Below are positions 49,891 through 58,816 of a stretch of 64,000 nucleotides of DNA, piece by piece. The stretch comes from Bin76 sp963665765. GTDB taxonomy: Bacteria > Actinomycetota > Acidimicrobiia > Spongiisociales > ZC4RG35. The position numbers and the translations under genes were made by a program. Location: assembly GCA_963665765.1 (NCBI GenBank), contig OY762464.1, positions 620,001-684,000 of the forward strand, written 5' to 3'. Numbering within the stretch: the first letter of the stretch is position 1; each line of letters opens with the position of its first letter. The notes beneath the pieces are model-generated. The model had not been told where the DNA came from. It was given only the letters and a program-made list of their open reading frames with translations, and ran no database searches.

Positions 49891-50547
49891 ATGCTAAGCA
49901 ACGACTCGCCCCCGAAACAGGCAACCGCCGAGACCGCAGCGCATCTCGTGTTGAAGGGAGCTATGGCAGCCATTCCAGTAGCCGGACCTGTTGTCTCCTA
50001 CTTGCTAGATCTTCCCCTGCAAAGGCGCAAAGACGAGTGGCTCGCGGGTCTCGCTGAGCGTCTGAGTAAGGTGGAGTCCCGGCTGGAGGATCTACAGAAC
50101 GACGAGCAGTTCATAACAGCTACCCTCCACGCCTCCACTATGGCGATGAGAACCCATCACGCAATAAAGCTGGAGGCTTTACGAAACGCGGTACTAAACG
50201 TTGCAGTAGGTCAGGCTCCAGACGAAGTCAAACAACATCTGTTTCTCAACTGGGTAGACGTGTTTAACGAAACCCACCTTCGCATCCTGAAAGTGTTCCA
50301 AAACCCCGATTACGAGACCTCACATTGGACACCTGGTAGCCTGACACAGGTACTAGAAGCATCGCTGCCGGATTTAGCAGGTCAATCCGACCTTTACAGG
50401 CAACTGTGGCGCGATCTGCATATCCGGGGTTTGGTAAACACAGAAAGCCTCCAGGTACAGATGACAGGTGGTGGGCTGACAGCTAAGCGCACTACTGACA
50501 TGGGCGACGAATTCTTGCGGTTCATATCAGAACCACCCATAGCTTGA
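49891..50547 (+). CDS. Hypothetical 218-residue protein with N-terminal hydrophobic helix
   Basis: No family recognised. Residues about 20-45 (LVLKGAMAAIPVAGPVVSYL) form a Gly/Pro/Ala-rich hydrophobic helix, followed by a basic LQRRKDEWLAGLAERLSKVE amphipathic stretch predicted to be coiled coil, then helical sequence to the end. The pattern (hydrophobic hairpin, then RR..EW...LA..L..VE) recurs in many uncharacterised bacterial proteins near mobile or defence genes; membrane association is plausible. It lies between two transposase relics with no ribosome site of note. Codon use is less GC-rich than in the metabolic genes. Confidence 0.6.
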   Translation: MLSNDSPPKQATAETAAHLVLKGAMAAIPVAGPVVSYLLDLPLQRRKDEWLAGLAERLSKVESRLEDLQNDEQFITATLHASTMAMRTHHAIKLEALRNAVLNVAVGQAPDEVKQHLFLNWVDVFNETHLRILKVFQNPDYETSHWTPGSLTQVLEASLPDLAGQSDLYRQLWRDLHIRGLVNTESLQVQMTGGGLTAKRTTDMGDEFLRFISEPPIA

Positions 50548-50788
50548 ATCCACCGTTTTGGTCAGTGTGGGTGGGTGATGCGGGCGTTTGTGGTTTTGGG
50601 GCGGTGGAGGACAGTTTGGCGGGGGTTCACTTGGCCTGGTGGGGGTGTCTGGTCGGTTCTGGAGCGTGTGGGGGCGAGCGGTTCGCTATGGGGGGATGTT
50701 TCGGCTGGTCTTGGTGAGGTTTCGGGGTGGTTCAGCAGAGTTGGGGGAGGCTGCGGATGCTGGTGAGGGTGGTGAGGTAGGTGTCGGC
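50548..50788. other. G/T-rich low-complexity stretch at the end of the IS1380 relic
   Basis: The plus strand is unusually rich in GGGG and GGT runs (minus strand C/A-rich). It follows the transposase stop at 50789 and ends near 50546-50561, where AATCCACCGTTTTGG may mark the outer end of the element. No gene is evident. Confidence 0.35.
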
Positions 50789-51517
50789 CTAGGGCCATCT
50801 GGCGGGTAGGCGGAGTATCAGTTTGCCTCCGTGGTTCACGATCCTGCCGGGGAAGCGAAAGAGGCGGGTGCGGACGGTGTTCCCGTTGGTTAATTGTCCG
50901 ACTGGTCTGGTGTGGTGTTCTATCCATCGGTAGAGGTTGTGAGCCAGTACCGTGCAGGCCAGCCAGGCGGCGTTGGCGAAGAAGCGACCCGAGGGGCAGT
51001 GCGAGAGACCCGCGTGGTGTTTGATGTCCCGTATCGCTAGTTCCACTCGGGCATGAGCCCGGTGAAAGGCGTCCGCTTCGACAGGGAGCAGCTCGGTGCT
51101 GGTGGCGAAGGCGTGGTATCGCCAGTCGGGCCATAGCTGCTGTTGGGTGGGATCTGTCAGTCGGGTGCGGCGCACCACTACCCGTACCCGACGATGCTTT
51201 CCTTTCTTGGCGGAGGCGACAAAGGAGGTCTCCGCCACCTGCGCCTCGCCGTCCTTGGTGTAGCCGATGGGCTCCCATGTGGTCTCTTCGATAGAGTCGA
51301 TCGCCTGTCTGACCTGCCGATACTGCGATAAGATGATCGACCATTCCACTCCCATACCGTCTAATTTCTCTACCAGACGATAGGACCAGAACTCCGAATC
51401 GGCCCGGACGGTCACCGCACCCCTGGCGCCTGCCCGCCTGATCCGGTTCACCGCCTCTGTCACAAAATGCGCATGCCCTTTCCGGGAGGAACCTCCCCTC
51501 AGGCGGGCATGGACTAT
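50789..51517 (-). pseudogene. IS1380-family transposase, 5'-truncated
   Basis: The C-terminal 240 or so residues of an IS1380-type DDE transposase: AVTVRADSEFWSYRLVEKL with a catalytic Asp, VVVRRTRLTDPTQQQLWPDW, then HARVELAIRDIKHHAGLSHC with the catalytic Glu and FFANAAWLACTVLAHNLYRW. Upstream the frame begins HARLRGGSSRKGHAHFV and then meets TGA at 51518-51520. Intact members are about 450 residues, so roughly half the gene, including the first catalytic Asp, is missing. Upstream sequence shows no trace of it. Confidence 0.82.
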
Positions 51518-51520
51518 TCA

Positions 51521-52452
51521 GTGTCTCGCTCAGGGCCTTGTCCAACTGGCGGACATGACCCCATTCGGTGGATCCAGGTTGAATAGAAGACTGAATCCCC
51601 GATTACAACCGTCGAATCGCTCATGGAACAGGAATCTGCCGAGCAGCCTTCTCTTGCGAAGAGATCGGGCCAGCCACCAACTGTGCTGCTAGATCGAACA
51701 AGGCTCTCCGTAAGTGACCCCTCGGAGGTCCTGCAAGGAATAAGCCTCCAAGGGGGGCTCAACCACGCTCTCGTCTGGTAACCGGTAGCATTGGCGGGGG
51801 CCCGCTTCGGAGACCACGTGGCGCAGGCTCTCTTCAACTACGGCGCGCGGCACGTGCCAGCAATTCGTTCTTGGATGTCAATCGTGGTCTTCACAAGACC
51901 CCATACTGTCCAAATCACCACGTATGGGCAGCGGTATAAAGAAACAGCGGCGCGTACAATCGCCCTTCCCTGGTCTCAGTTTCCAACCACCCGGCGCCTT
52001 GGTCCCACTGGCCCCCGAGCCTTGAGCGCAAGACGGGGAATGATTCCTCTGATCCCCTCGAAATGCGGCGCCGAACGATCCAGCAGGCCGCCGCGGGATG
52101 GAGCATTCAGTCCAGATTATGGGTGATGGTTATCTCCGTGGCCGGTGGAGGCTCAACCGAGTTGGTGCGGCACGGACTGCGGGCCGAAGTCCTGGTGATC
52201 CCGGTCCCGACCTGCTCAAAACACCTGAAGCCCTTGATGTGGTGGGACCCTGGGCCTTCGGCTACGACATCGAATACCATCCGATGGTCACCTGACCCCT
52301 TCGGACGCCGAGCCGGAAGCGTGCCGGTCGGCATCAGCGGGCACTGCCTACCCGGAAGCGGATCTCTCCAACATGCCGTTGGAGACAGCGGGTGAGATTA
52401 GGGTTTAGCCCGTCCCTTTGATCCGGGTACACCAGCAATAAAGGAGAAGTCA
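51521..52452. other. 0.9-kb stretch without a recognisable gene
   Basis: Between the truncated IS1380 transposase and the cyclophilin gene. Short overlapping frames of 60-110 codons exist on both strands, but none has a recognisable domain or ribosome site. It probably consists of decayed mobile or accessory sequence. The last bases, AAGGAG at 52441-52446, are the cyclophilin ribosome site. Confidence 0.4.
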
Positions 52453-53013
52453 GTGGCCGATACGCCTTGCCCGGCGGAGGACGGATCCAGTCCCGTCCGT
52501 CGCAAATTCCCGAAGCCGCCCCCCATGTGCATCGATGCGGCCAAGTCCTACACCGCGGTGATGGAGACGTCAATGGGGACAATGACCATCGCGCTTGATG
52601 CCATCTCCGCTCCCCTCACCGTGAACAACTTCGTGGTGCTGGCCCGCTACCACTACTACGACGGCGTGATCTTCCACCGCATCATCGAGGGGTTCGTCTG
52701 CCAGGGCGGCGATCCCACCGGCACGGGCCGGGGCGGCCCCGGCTATCGCTTTGCAGACGAGTTGCCCAAACCGGGACGCTACGAACTCGGCTCCCTGGCC
52801 ATGGCCAACGCGGGACCCAACACCAACGGCAGCCAGTTCTTCATCATCAGCGGGCCCCACGGCCGCCGACTCCCGCCGCAGTACTCCCTGTTCGGCAAGG
52901 TGGTGAAAGGCCTGGATGTAGTGGACGCCATGCAGAAGGTAGCCACCGACCGCAACGACCGACCGCTCACCGACATGACGATCAACTCGGTAACGATCAC
53001 CGGGTCGGACTGA
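52453..53013 (+). CDS. Cyclophilin-type peptidyl-prolyl cis-trans isomerase
   Basis: A 186-residue cyclophilin. VIFHRIIEGFVCQGGDPTGTGRGGPGYRF contains the catalytic Arg and the FHR.I..F..QGGD motif (here split: VIFHRIIEGF and QGGDPTGTGRGGPGY), then LAMANAGPNTNGSQFFI and YSLFGKVVKGLDVVDAM. The Trp found in many cyclosporin-binding members is not present in the expected place (HGRRLPPQYSLFG). About 30 extra residues precede the domain without a signal peptide, so it should be cytoplasmic. GTG 52453 has AAGGAG six bases upstream. Confidence 0.93.
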   Translation: MADTPCPAEDGSSPVRRKFPKPPPMCIDAAKSYTAVMETSMGTMTIALDAISAPLTVNNFVVLARYHYYDGVIFHRIIEGFVCQGGDPTGTGRGGPGYRFADELPKPGRYELGSLAMANAGPNTNGSQFFIISGPHGRRLPPQYSLFGKVVKGLDVVDAMQKVATDRNDRPLTDMTINSVTITGSD

Positions 53014-53121
53014 TCCAGGCGATGCGGAACTCGGGTTGAGCCGCCGAACTCTCGTCTGCGATGTCGACTACCCACAAGCACGCCCGTTCGACCATGGCCG
53101 GGCGCTCATAAGGAGGTGAAC

Positions 53122-54960
53122 ATGACCGGACTGGACTCGTTGATCGCCGAACTGAAGGCGGGTCACGCCGAGCGGAACCCGCGGTCGGCCGCCGCGTTTG
53201 AGTCTGCCCTGCGGGTCATGCCGGGTGGCAACTCGCGCACACAGCTCTACTACGAGCCGTTTCCCTTCTACGTCGACTACGCCGAGGGTCCGTATCTCTA
53301 CGATCTCGACGGCCACCGTTACCTGGATGTTGTCAACAACTACACCAGCCTGATCCACGGCCATCCCGACGCCGAGACCGTCCGGGTGATCGCAGAGCAG
53401 GCTGCCCGCGGCACCGCCCACGCCGCACCGGCACCGTCCGAGATCGAACTGGCCGAGGAGATCACCGGTCGGGTAACCAGCATGGAGATGGTGCGGTTCA
53501 CCAACTCGGGCAGCGAGGCGGTCCTGTACGCAATTCGCCTGGCTCGACATGTCACCGGCCGCGCGGATGTGATCAAGGTGGAGGGCGGGTATCACGGTGG
53601 CGCCGAGTCCGTGCAGGTGAGCGTCAAGCGCCTGGGCCCCGACGAGCCGACGGCTTTACCGGAGGAAGGAGTCCCCGAAAGCCTGGCCAGCGCCACCCAT
53701 GTGATCCCTTTCGACGACATCGACCAAGCCGTCCGGTCGATCGGGAAACACGGCCCCACGTCGGCGGCCCTCATCGTCGAACCGATACAGGGCTTCGGTG
53801 GCGGCCTCAGACCGCCGGACGGCTACCTGGAGGCGATCTCCAAATCCGCCTCCGACACCGGGACGCTGGTGATCTTCGACGAGATCCAAACCCTCCGGTA
53901 CGCCTACGGAGGCGTCCAGCAGATCCTCGGCCTCACCCCGGACCTCACCGTGCTGGGCAAGCTGATCGGCGGCGGCCTCCCGGTCGGCGCCTTCGGCGGC
54001 TCGGAGGAACTGATGTCGATGACCGACCCGAGAGGCCGGCGGGTTTTGACCCAGAGCGGCACGTTCAACGCCAATCCCCTGACGATGGCCACAGGAGTTC
54101 ACGCACTGCGCAAACTGACCCCCGCAGCCATCGATCGGCTCAACTCCAACGGTGACGACCTGCCAACCAGCTACCGGCAGGCCAGGGGACGGGCCATCGG
54201 GCCATTGACCGCCCTGTTCTATCTCCTCATGGAACGCGGCGTCTTCACGGCCCCGTCAAGGGTCATAGTGGCATTCTCAACCGCCATGGGCGACATCCAA
54301 CTCGACGACTTCGAGAGGCTCTGGCATCGTCATTTGACGTTCTCTCCGAAGCGATGTCCAGTTAGCCTCGTCCTGTCCAACTCGACATCGAGAGGGAGAA
54401 ATGCGTTCCCGCGCCAGGGAGACCCACTCTTCGGAGTCCTCATCCAGAGTTGGTCCACACCACCCGCGTCGATGTGGTCGTCCCCTGCCCCTCCTCCTAT
54501 CCATTCATCCTTGCAATTCTGGAATCCTGTGCCAGTATTACAAGGATCTCGGAGCGGAGGGCTACCCGGATCACTCCGGATACCGAAGCCGTCCCGCTAC
54601 TCGACCAGGGACCACAGGTGGGCCGAGCAACATGAACCCTCGGGCCACGGGTCATCTATGTCCCTGACCGGAAGCGTACCGTGTGTTCGTGATCACCGCA
54701 TACGAGTTGAGAGGCAAACCACTCGTTGCCTTCAGGAGGCGCATGAGGAGGAGAGGAAGATGAAGGAAAGAGAAGTCTTCCCGCCGGGATGGGATGAAGA
54801 GCGCGTCCAGCGAGTACTCCAGCACTACGAGACGCTTTCCGAAGAGGAAGCGGTTGCCGAGGACGAATCTGCTTTTGAGGAATCCAAAGGAACGGTGATG
54901 GAGATCCCCCAGGAACTGGTCCCGGCCGTGCGAATGCTGCTTGCAGAACGAGGCGGGTAG
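53122..54960 (+). CDS. Class III aminotransferase with internal deletion and lost stop (run-on frame)
   Basis: The first 330 or so residues match the aminotransferase at 10511: VVNNYTSLIHGHPDAE, RFTNSGSEAVLYAIRLARH, FDEIQTLRYAYGG and the PLP Lys in LGKLIGGGLPVGAFGG. After DRLNSNGDDL the sequence jumps to PTSYRQARG; the segment holding the small-domain core (AGQVTGMGSLFNVH in the relative) is missing, about 30 residues. After roughly 54330 homology ends, yet no stop occurs, and the frame runs through unrelated sequence to the stop of a small antitoxin-like gene at 54960. It is probably non-functional. ATG 53122 has AGGAGG five bases upstream. Confidence 0.7.
   Translation: MTGLDSLIAELKAGHAERNPRSAAAFESALRVMPGGNSRTQLYYEPFPFYVDYAEGPYLYDLDGHRYLDVVNNYTSLIHGHPDAETVRVIAEQAARGTAHAAPAPSEIELAEEITGRVTSMEMVRFTNSGSEAVLYAIRLARHVTGRADVIKVEGGYHGGAESVQVSVKRLGPDEPTALPEEGVPESLASATHVIPFDDIDQAVRSIGKHGPTSAALIVEPIQGFGGGLRPPDGYLEAISKSASDTGTLVIFDEIQTLRYAYGGVQQILGLTPDLTVLGKLIGGGLPVGAFGGSEELMSMTDPRGRRVLTQSGTFNANPLTMATGVHALRKLTPAAIDRLNSNGDDLPTSYRQARGRAIGPLTALFYLLMERGVFTAPSRVIVAFSTAMGDIQLDDFERLWHRHLTFSPKRCPVSLVLSNSTSRGRNAFPRQGDPLFGVLIQSWSTPPASMWSSPAPPPIHSSLQFWNPVPVLQGSRSGGLPGSLRIPKPSRYSTRDHRWAEQHEPSGHGSSMSLTGSVPCVRDHRIRVERQTTRCLQEAHEEERKMKEREVFPPGWDEERVQRVLQHYETLSEEEAVAEDESAFEESKGTVMEIPQELVPAVRMLLAERGG
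54668..54763 (+). pseudogene. Tail of a small toxin-like gene
   Basis: After TGA 54665-54667 this frame reads PEAYRVFVITAYELRGKPLV and ends in a very basic FRRRMRRRGR with a stop overlapping the next start by 4 bases. VITAYELRGKP followed by an Arg-rich end resembles the C-terminus of small toxin-like proteins paired with the next gene. A neighbouring frame upstream gives VIYVPD, which would fit just before it, so a frameshift and loss of the N-terminus are likely. Confidence 0.35.
54760..54960 (+). CDS. Small antitoxin-like protein
   Basis: A 66-residue acidic protein, EVFPPGWDEERVQRVLQHYE, then LSEEEAVAEDESAFEES and MEIPQELVPAVRMLLAE. Short proteins of this pattern are typical of predicted antitoxins downstream of a small basic toxin, with the 4-base ATGA overlap seen here. 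GGAGGAG precedes ATG 54760. The upstream toxin partner is only a remnant, so this would be an orphan antitoxin. It is also the end of the run-on aminotransferase frame. Confidence 0.55.
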   Translation: MKEREVFPPGWDEERVQRVLQHYETLSEEEAVAEDESAFEESKGTVMEIPQELVPAVRMLLAERGG

Positions 54961-55023
54961 AGATATCGAGGAGACACCGAACTCGGGATTCTGATGACCG
55001 ATCCGAGGGAGTCGGTGCGTAGC

Positions 55024-56025
55024 TCAGCCGCGGGTTCCCAACAGGGGCAGCACTTGTTCGGCGGTTAGTTGTACCATGCGGTCCACTTGGTCGCTCGGCA
55101 TGGGGAAGAGCGCCACGCAGTCGGCGCCGATCTGGTAGAAACCCTCGATCTTGGCGGCCACTTCCTCCGGGGAGCCTGAGATGGTGAGATCCTCAATCCA
55201 TTGATCGGGCATCCCCTGTCGCACCGTCTCATAGCCACCGCGGTCGATGAGGCCGCGGAGTTGGTCGGAGATTCCGTACACGTCGGTGAGAGCGTTGGTG
55301 CCGAGCGATTTGTAGAAGGCCAGGGCATCGCGCACCGCTCCACGGGCCTCACCCGGGTCGTCGGCCACCGAATAGATGGCGAAGACGGTTATCCGATGAG
55401 GCCCGGACCGTCCCCCCGCTCGCTGTCCCTCGCCGATCCGTTCCCGGGCCCAGCGCACGTAGTCGTGGCCGGCCGCCACCGACAGCACAGTTCCATCCGC
55501 GACCTCCCCCGACAGGCGGAGCATCTTCGGGCCGGTCACCCCCATGTGAATCGGGGTGGCGGTTCCCTTCTCGGGATAGGTGAGGGTCACATCGTGGAAG
55601 TCGAACACGTCCCCTTGCTTATCGAGGGTTTCTCCCGAAAGCAATCGTCTCACCGACGTTACGCTCTCGCGCATCGCAGCCAGCGGGGAGCGGGGATGGA
55701 GTCCCATCTGGCGAATCCATCCGGGCACGCCCAGACCTAAACCGGCAATCAGCCGTCCCGGATAGGCAGCCGAGATGGTCGAGATCTCCATGGCGAGGAG
55801 GGCCGGGTGCCTCACCATTGCCGACACGACCCCGAGCCCCACCGTGGTCCGTTCGGTGGCGGAGAGCACCAGGGAAGCACCGGAGATTCCACCGGTAAAG
55901 AAGAAGTCCTCCGCCAGCCATATCTCGTCAAAGCCTCCCTGTTCGGCCATTCGCGCGGCGGAAGCCAGGTCGGAGGGAGCTATGGCGCTGCCCAGAACCA
56001 GTCCGATCGCTCGGTCTACGGGCAT
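55024..56025 (-). CDS. LLM-class flavin/F420-dependent oxidoreductase
   Basis: About 333 residues from ATG 56025. The core matches LLM proteins: GGFDEIWLAEDFFFTGG, ERTTVGLGVVSAMVRHPALLAME, LIAGLGLGVPGWIRQMG and TPIHMGVTGPKMLRLSGEVAD. It is the last gene of the oligopeptide-type transporter operon and the fourth LLM enzyme in the window. An upstream ATG at 56088 would overlap the ATPase gene by 32 bases and add 21 residues without family features (Pro/Asp-rich), so 56025 is preferred. Confidence 0.9.
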   Translation of the reverse strand: MPVDRAIGLVLGSAIAPSDLASAARMAEQGGFDEIWLAEDFFFTGGISGASLVLSATERTTVGLGVVSAMVRHPALLAMEISTISAAYPGRLIAGLGLGVPGWIRQMGLHPRSPLAAMRESVTSVRRLLSGETLDKQGDVFDFHDVTLTYPEKGTATPIHMGVTGPKMLRLSGEVADGTVLSVAAGHDYVRWARERIGEGQRAGGRSGPHRITVFAIYSVADDPGEARGAVRDALAFYKSLGTNALTDVYGISDQLRGLIDRGGYETVRQGMPDQWIEDLTISGSPEEVAAKIEGFYQIGADCVALFPMPSDQVDRMVQLTAEQVLPLLGTRG

Positions 56026-56056
56026 GGGCCACTGCTTGGGAGCATCAGGAATCGGA

Positions 56057-56998
56057 TCAGGGTCCAACGGCGAAGCACTCCACCTCACGGTAGTCCCCCA
56101 CCAGAGTCAGGACCGGGGACTCTTCTCGGCAGCGATCGAACACCAGCGGGCAACGATCCTGGAAGGAACAGCCGGTCGGCAGCTCGGTGGGACTGGGAGT
56201 CTCCCCCTCGAGGATGATCCGTTCCCGAGTCCTGTCCAGGTCCATGGTCGGCGCCACCGACAGTAGGGCCTTGGTGTAAGGGTGGCGAGGATTCTCGAAG
56301 AGTTGCCGGGCCCCGGCCACCTCCACGATCCTGCCCAGGTACATGACCGCCACCCGGTCGGCGATGCGGCGCACGGTGCCCAGATCGTGGCTGATGAACA
56401 GATAGGACACGTCCCTGATCTGTTGAATCCTTCGCAGGAGAGCGATGATGCGGCCCCGCAGCGACTGGTCCAGGCTCGAGGTGGGCTCGTCGAGTACCAC
56501 CAGGTCGGGATCGGGCATCAGGGCTCGGGCGATCGCCACCCGCTGTTGCTGGCCTCCGGAGAGCTGTCGGGGGCGGCGGTTCCGGAAGGCCGGATCCAGG
56601 CCCACCAATCCCAGCATCTCCTCGATACGATCGGCGGTCTCCGATCTGGGGACCCCGGCCAGGAGTCGAAGCGGCTCGGCCAGCATGGCGCCGACCGACA
56701 TGCGGCGGTTCAGCGACTGCGCCGGATGCTGGAACACCATCTGTATTCGCCGTCGGTTCTCCGTCGATGCCGAGGATCCGTCCAGGACCGACCCGTCGAA
56801 GCGTATGTCGCCATCGGTTGCCCGGGTGAGGCCTGCCACCATCCTGGCCAGCGTGGTCTTGCCGCAACCTGATTCGCCCACCACTCCCACGGTCTCTCCT
56901 CGCTCCACATCCAGATCCACCCCCCGGACCGCCGGTAGGGCGCCACGCCCGCGGCCGAAGGTCTTCCGGAGGCCTCTTACCTCAAGAAGCGCCGGCAC
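56057..56998 (-). CDS. ABC transporter ATP-binding protein (OppF/DppF type)
   Basis: A 313-residue ABC ATPase: Walker A GESGCGKTT, Q-loop VFQHPAQSLNRRM, signature LSGGQQQRVAIARAL, Walker B LVVLDEPTSSLD, H-loop FISHDLGTV. The C-terminal oligopeptide-transporter extension is present (HPYTKALLSVAP, then CSFQDRCPLVFDRC with Cys residues that can bind an Fe-S cluster in some members). It overlaps the preceding ATPase gene by 17 bases. Confidence 0.94.
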   Translation of the reverse strand: MPALLEVRGLRKTFGRGRGALPAVRGVDLDVERGETVGVVGESGCGKTTLARMVAGLTRATDGDIRFDGSVLDGSSASTENRRRIQMVFQHPAQSLNRRMSVGAMLAEPLRLLAGVPRSETADRIEEMLGLVGLDPAFRNRRPRQLSGGQQQRVAIARALMPDPDLVVLDEPTSSLDQSLRGRIIALLRRIQQIRDVSYLFISHDLGTVRRIADRVAVMYLGRIVEVAGARQLFENPRHPYTKALLSVAPTMDLDRTRERIILEGETPSPTELPTGCSFQDRCPLVFDRCREESPVLTLVGDYREVECFAVGP

Positions 56999-57935
56999 GC
57001 GTCTCCTCCACAGTGTGCAGGAAGCAGGCGGAACGGTGGCCCGCGCCCACGGTGATCAGATCAGGCACCCTCCCGCATTCCTCCCACGCGTAGCGGCACC
57101 GATGGCCGAACCGGCACCCGACCAACTCGAAATCCACCCCGGCTTCGATGACATGGGGATCCACCTCCTTTTGCACCGAATCGAGCAGATAGGTGGTGTA
57201 GGGGTTTCGAGGGCGCCGGAATATGTCGTCCCGGGATCCCTCTTCCATGACTTGGCCTCCGAAGAGAACCGTGACGGCGTCGCACATCTCGGCCACCGCC
57301 GCCAGGTCATGGGTTATGAACAGGACGCCTGCCCCGGTCTCGGCTACCAGGTCCCGGATCAGGTCGAAGATCTGGGCCTGGATGGTCACATCCAGGGCGG
57401 TGGTGGGTTCATCGGCGATCAGGACACGGGGACGGCAGGCGAGCGCCATGGCGATCATGACCCGCTGGCACATGCCACCGGACAGTTGATGCGGGTAGGC
57501 CCGGGCGACCCGCCCCGCCCCGGGGATACCCACCCGGCTCAGCATCTCGATGGCCAGCGACATCGCCTCGTCGCGGCCACAGCCCTGCTGCAAAGAAAAG
57601 ACCCGGGCGATCTGGCGCCCCACTCTCATGGTCGGATTCAGAGCAGCCTGAGGGTGTTGGAAAATCATGGCCATGTCGCCGGCCCGGCGCGTGACTGCCA
57701 TCGCTTCGGGATCCATGAGTTGGCGGCCGTCGATACGAACGCTGCCGGAACGCACCTCTATGCCGTCGGGGAGGAGACCCATCATGGTGAGAGCCGCCAT
57801 GGTCTTGCCCGAACCTGACTCTCCAACCAGTCCGACGATCCGGCCCGCCGGCACGCTGAAGGAGACATTGGCCAGGATCGACGTCGGGCTGCGGGCCACT
57901 CCAACCGTGAGCCCGTCCACCTCCAGCAGGCTCAT
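56982..57935 (-). CDS. ABC transporter ATP-binding protein (OppD/DppD type)
   Basis: A 317-residue ABC ATPase: Walker A GESGSGKTM, Q-loop IFQHPQAALNPTM, signature LSGGMCQRVMIAMAL, Walker B VLIADEPTTALD and H-loop FITHDLAAV. C-terminal CRFGHRCRYAWEEC matches the OppD-type extension. It overlaps both neighbours, 4 bases on the permease side. It forms a heterodimer with the OppF-type ATPase. Confidence 0.94.
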   Translation of the reverse strand: MSLLEVDGLTVGVARSPTSILANVSFSVPAGRIVGLVGESGSGKTMAALTMMGLLPDGIEVRSGSVRIDGRQLMDPEAMAVTRRAGDMAMIFQHPQAALNPTMRVGRQIARVFSLQQGCGRDEAMSLAIEMLSRVGIPGAGRVARAYPHQLSGGMCQRVMIAMALACRPRVLIADEPTTALDVTIQAQIFDLIRDLVAETGAGVLFITHDLAAVAEMCDAVTVLFGGQVMEEGSRDDIFRRPRNPYTTYLLDSVQKEVDPHVIEAGVDFELVGCRFGHRCRYAWEECGRVPDLITVGAGHRSACFLHTVEETRAGAS

Positions 57936-58816
57936 GCCTCGCGGCCTCCAAACTCATCGCCGATGAAATGGAACGCCATGGCCGCCAGGACGATCATGCC
58001 GCCGGGGAACAGGGAAGTCCACCAGTGTCCGGCGTCGATATCACGGGCACCCTCGCTCACCATCACGCCCCATTCGGCGGTGGGAGGCTTGATCCCCACC
58101 CCCAGGAACGCCAACCCCGACACCGTGAGGATCGCCCAGCCGGCCACCAGGGTGGCCGTCACCAGCGACGGCTCGAGCGAGTTGGGCAGCACATGGAAAA
58201 AAGCCACCCGTCCCGAACGGTTTCCGGCCAGTTTGGCCCCGTCCACGTATTCGAGTTCCCGCTCCGAAAGCGCCTGGGCGCGGGTGAGGCGGATGAAATA
58301 CGGCACGAAGGCGGCGGTCACCGCTATCCCGACGTTGAGGGTGCTGTTCCCGAGCACCGCCACCAGGATCAGGGCGAGCACGAAGCCGGGGAAAGCCAGC
58401 ACGATGTCGGTGAACCGCATCAACACCTCATCGACGGTGCCTCCCCAGTAACCGGCCACCACGCCGATCGCCGACCCGATCACCATGGCGCAGATGGCTA
58501 TCACAACCCCCAACGTGAGGTCGAGTCGGGCGCTGTGAACGGCCCTCGAAAAGACATCGCGGCCGAAATTGTCGGTTCCCATGAGATGGTCCAGGGAGGG
58601 GGCAAGCAATGCGTCGGCCGGATTGGTGGCCACCGGGTCGGCCACGAAGAACGGGCCGACCGCGGCCAGCAGGATGTAGACAGCAAGAATGATCATCCCC
58701 ACCACCGCCAGGGGCTTGCGGGAGGCGAGTGGCAGAACCTTGGCGCCGCCGTCGATCCGAGGCGGAATGAAACGCTCGGCGCCGCCGGGGTGGGACCTAC
58801 CGGACATCGGGTTCAC
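57932..58816 (-). CDS. ABC transporter permease (OppC/DppC type)
   Basis: A 294-residue permease with an N-terminal helix (MIILAVYILLAAVGPFFVAD), the periplasmic segment LMGTDNFGRDVFSRAVHSAR that is diagnostic for OppC, and the EAA loop YVDGAKLAGNRSGRVAFFHV. It starts inside the OppB-type gene end by 4 bases. Confidence 0.94.
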   Translation of the reverse strand: MNPMSGRSHPGGAERFIPPRIDGGAKVLPLASRKPLAVVGMIILAVYILLAAVGPFFVADPVATNPADALLAPSLDHLMGTDNFGRDVFSRAVHSARLDLTLGVVIAICAMVIGSAIGVVAGYWGGTVDEVLMRFTDIVLAFPGFVLALILVAVLGNSTLNVGIAVTAAFVPYFIRLTRAQALSERELEYVDGAKLAGNRSGRVAFFHVLPNSLEPSLVTATLVAGWAILTVSGLAFLGVGIKPPTAEWGVMVSEGARDIDAGHWWTSLFPGGMIVLAAMAFHFIGDEFGGREA

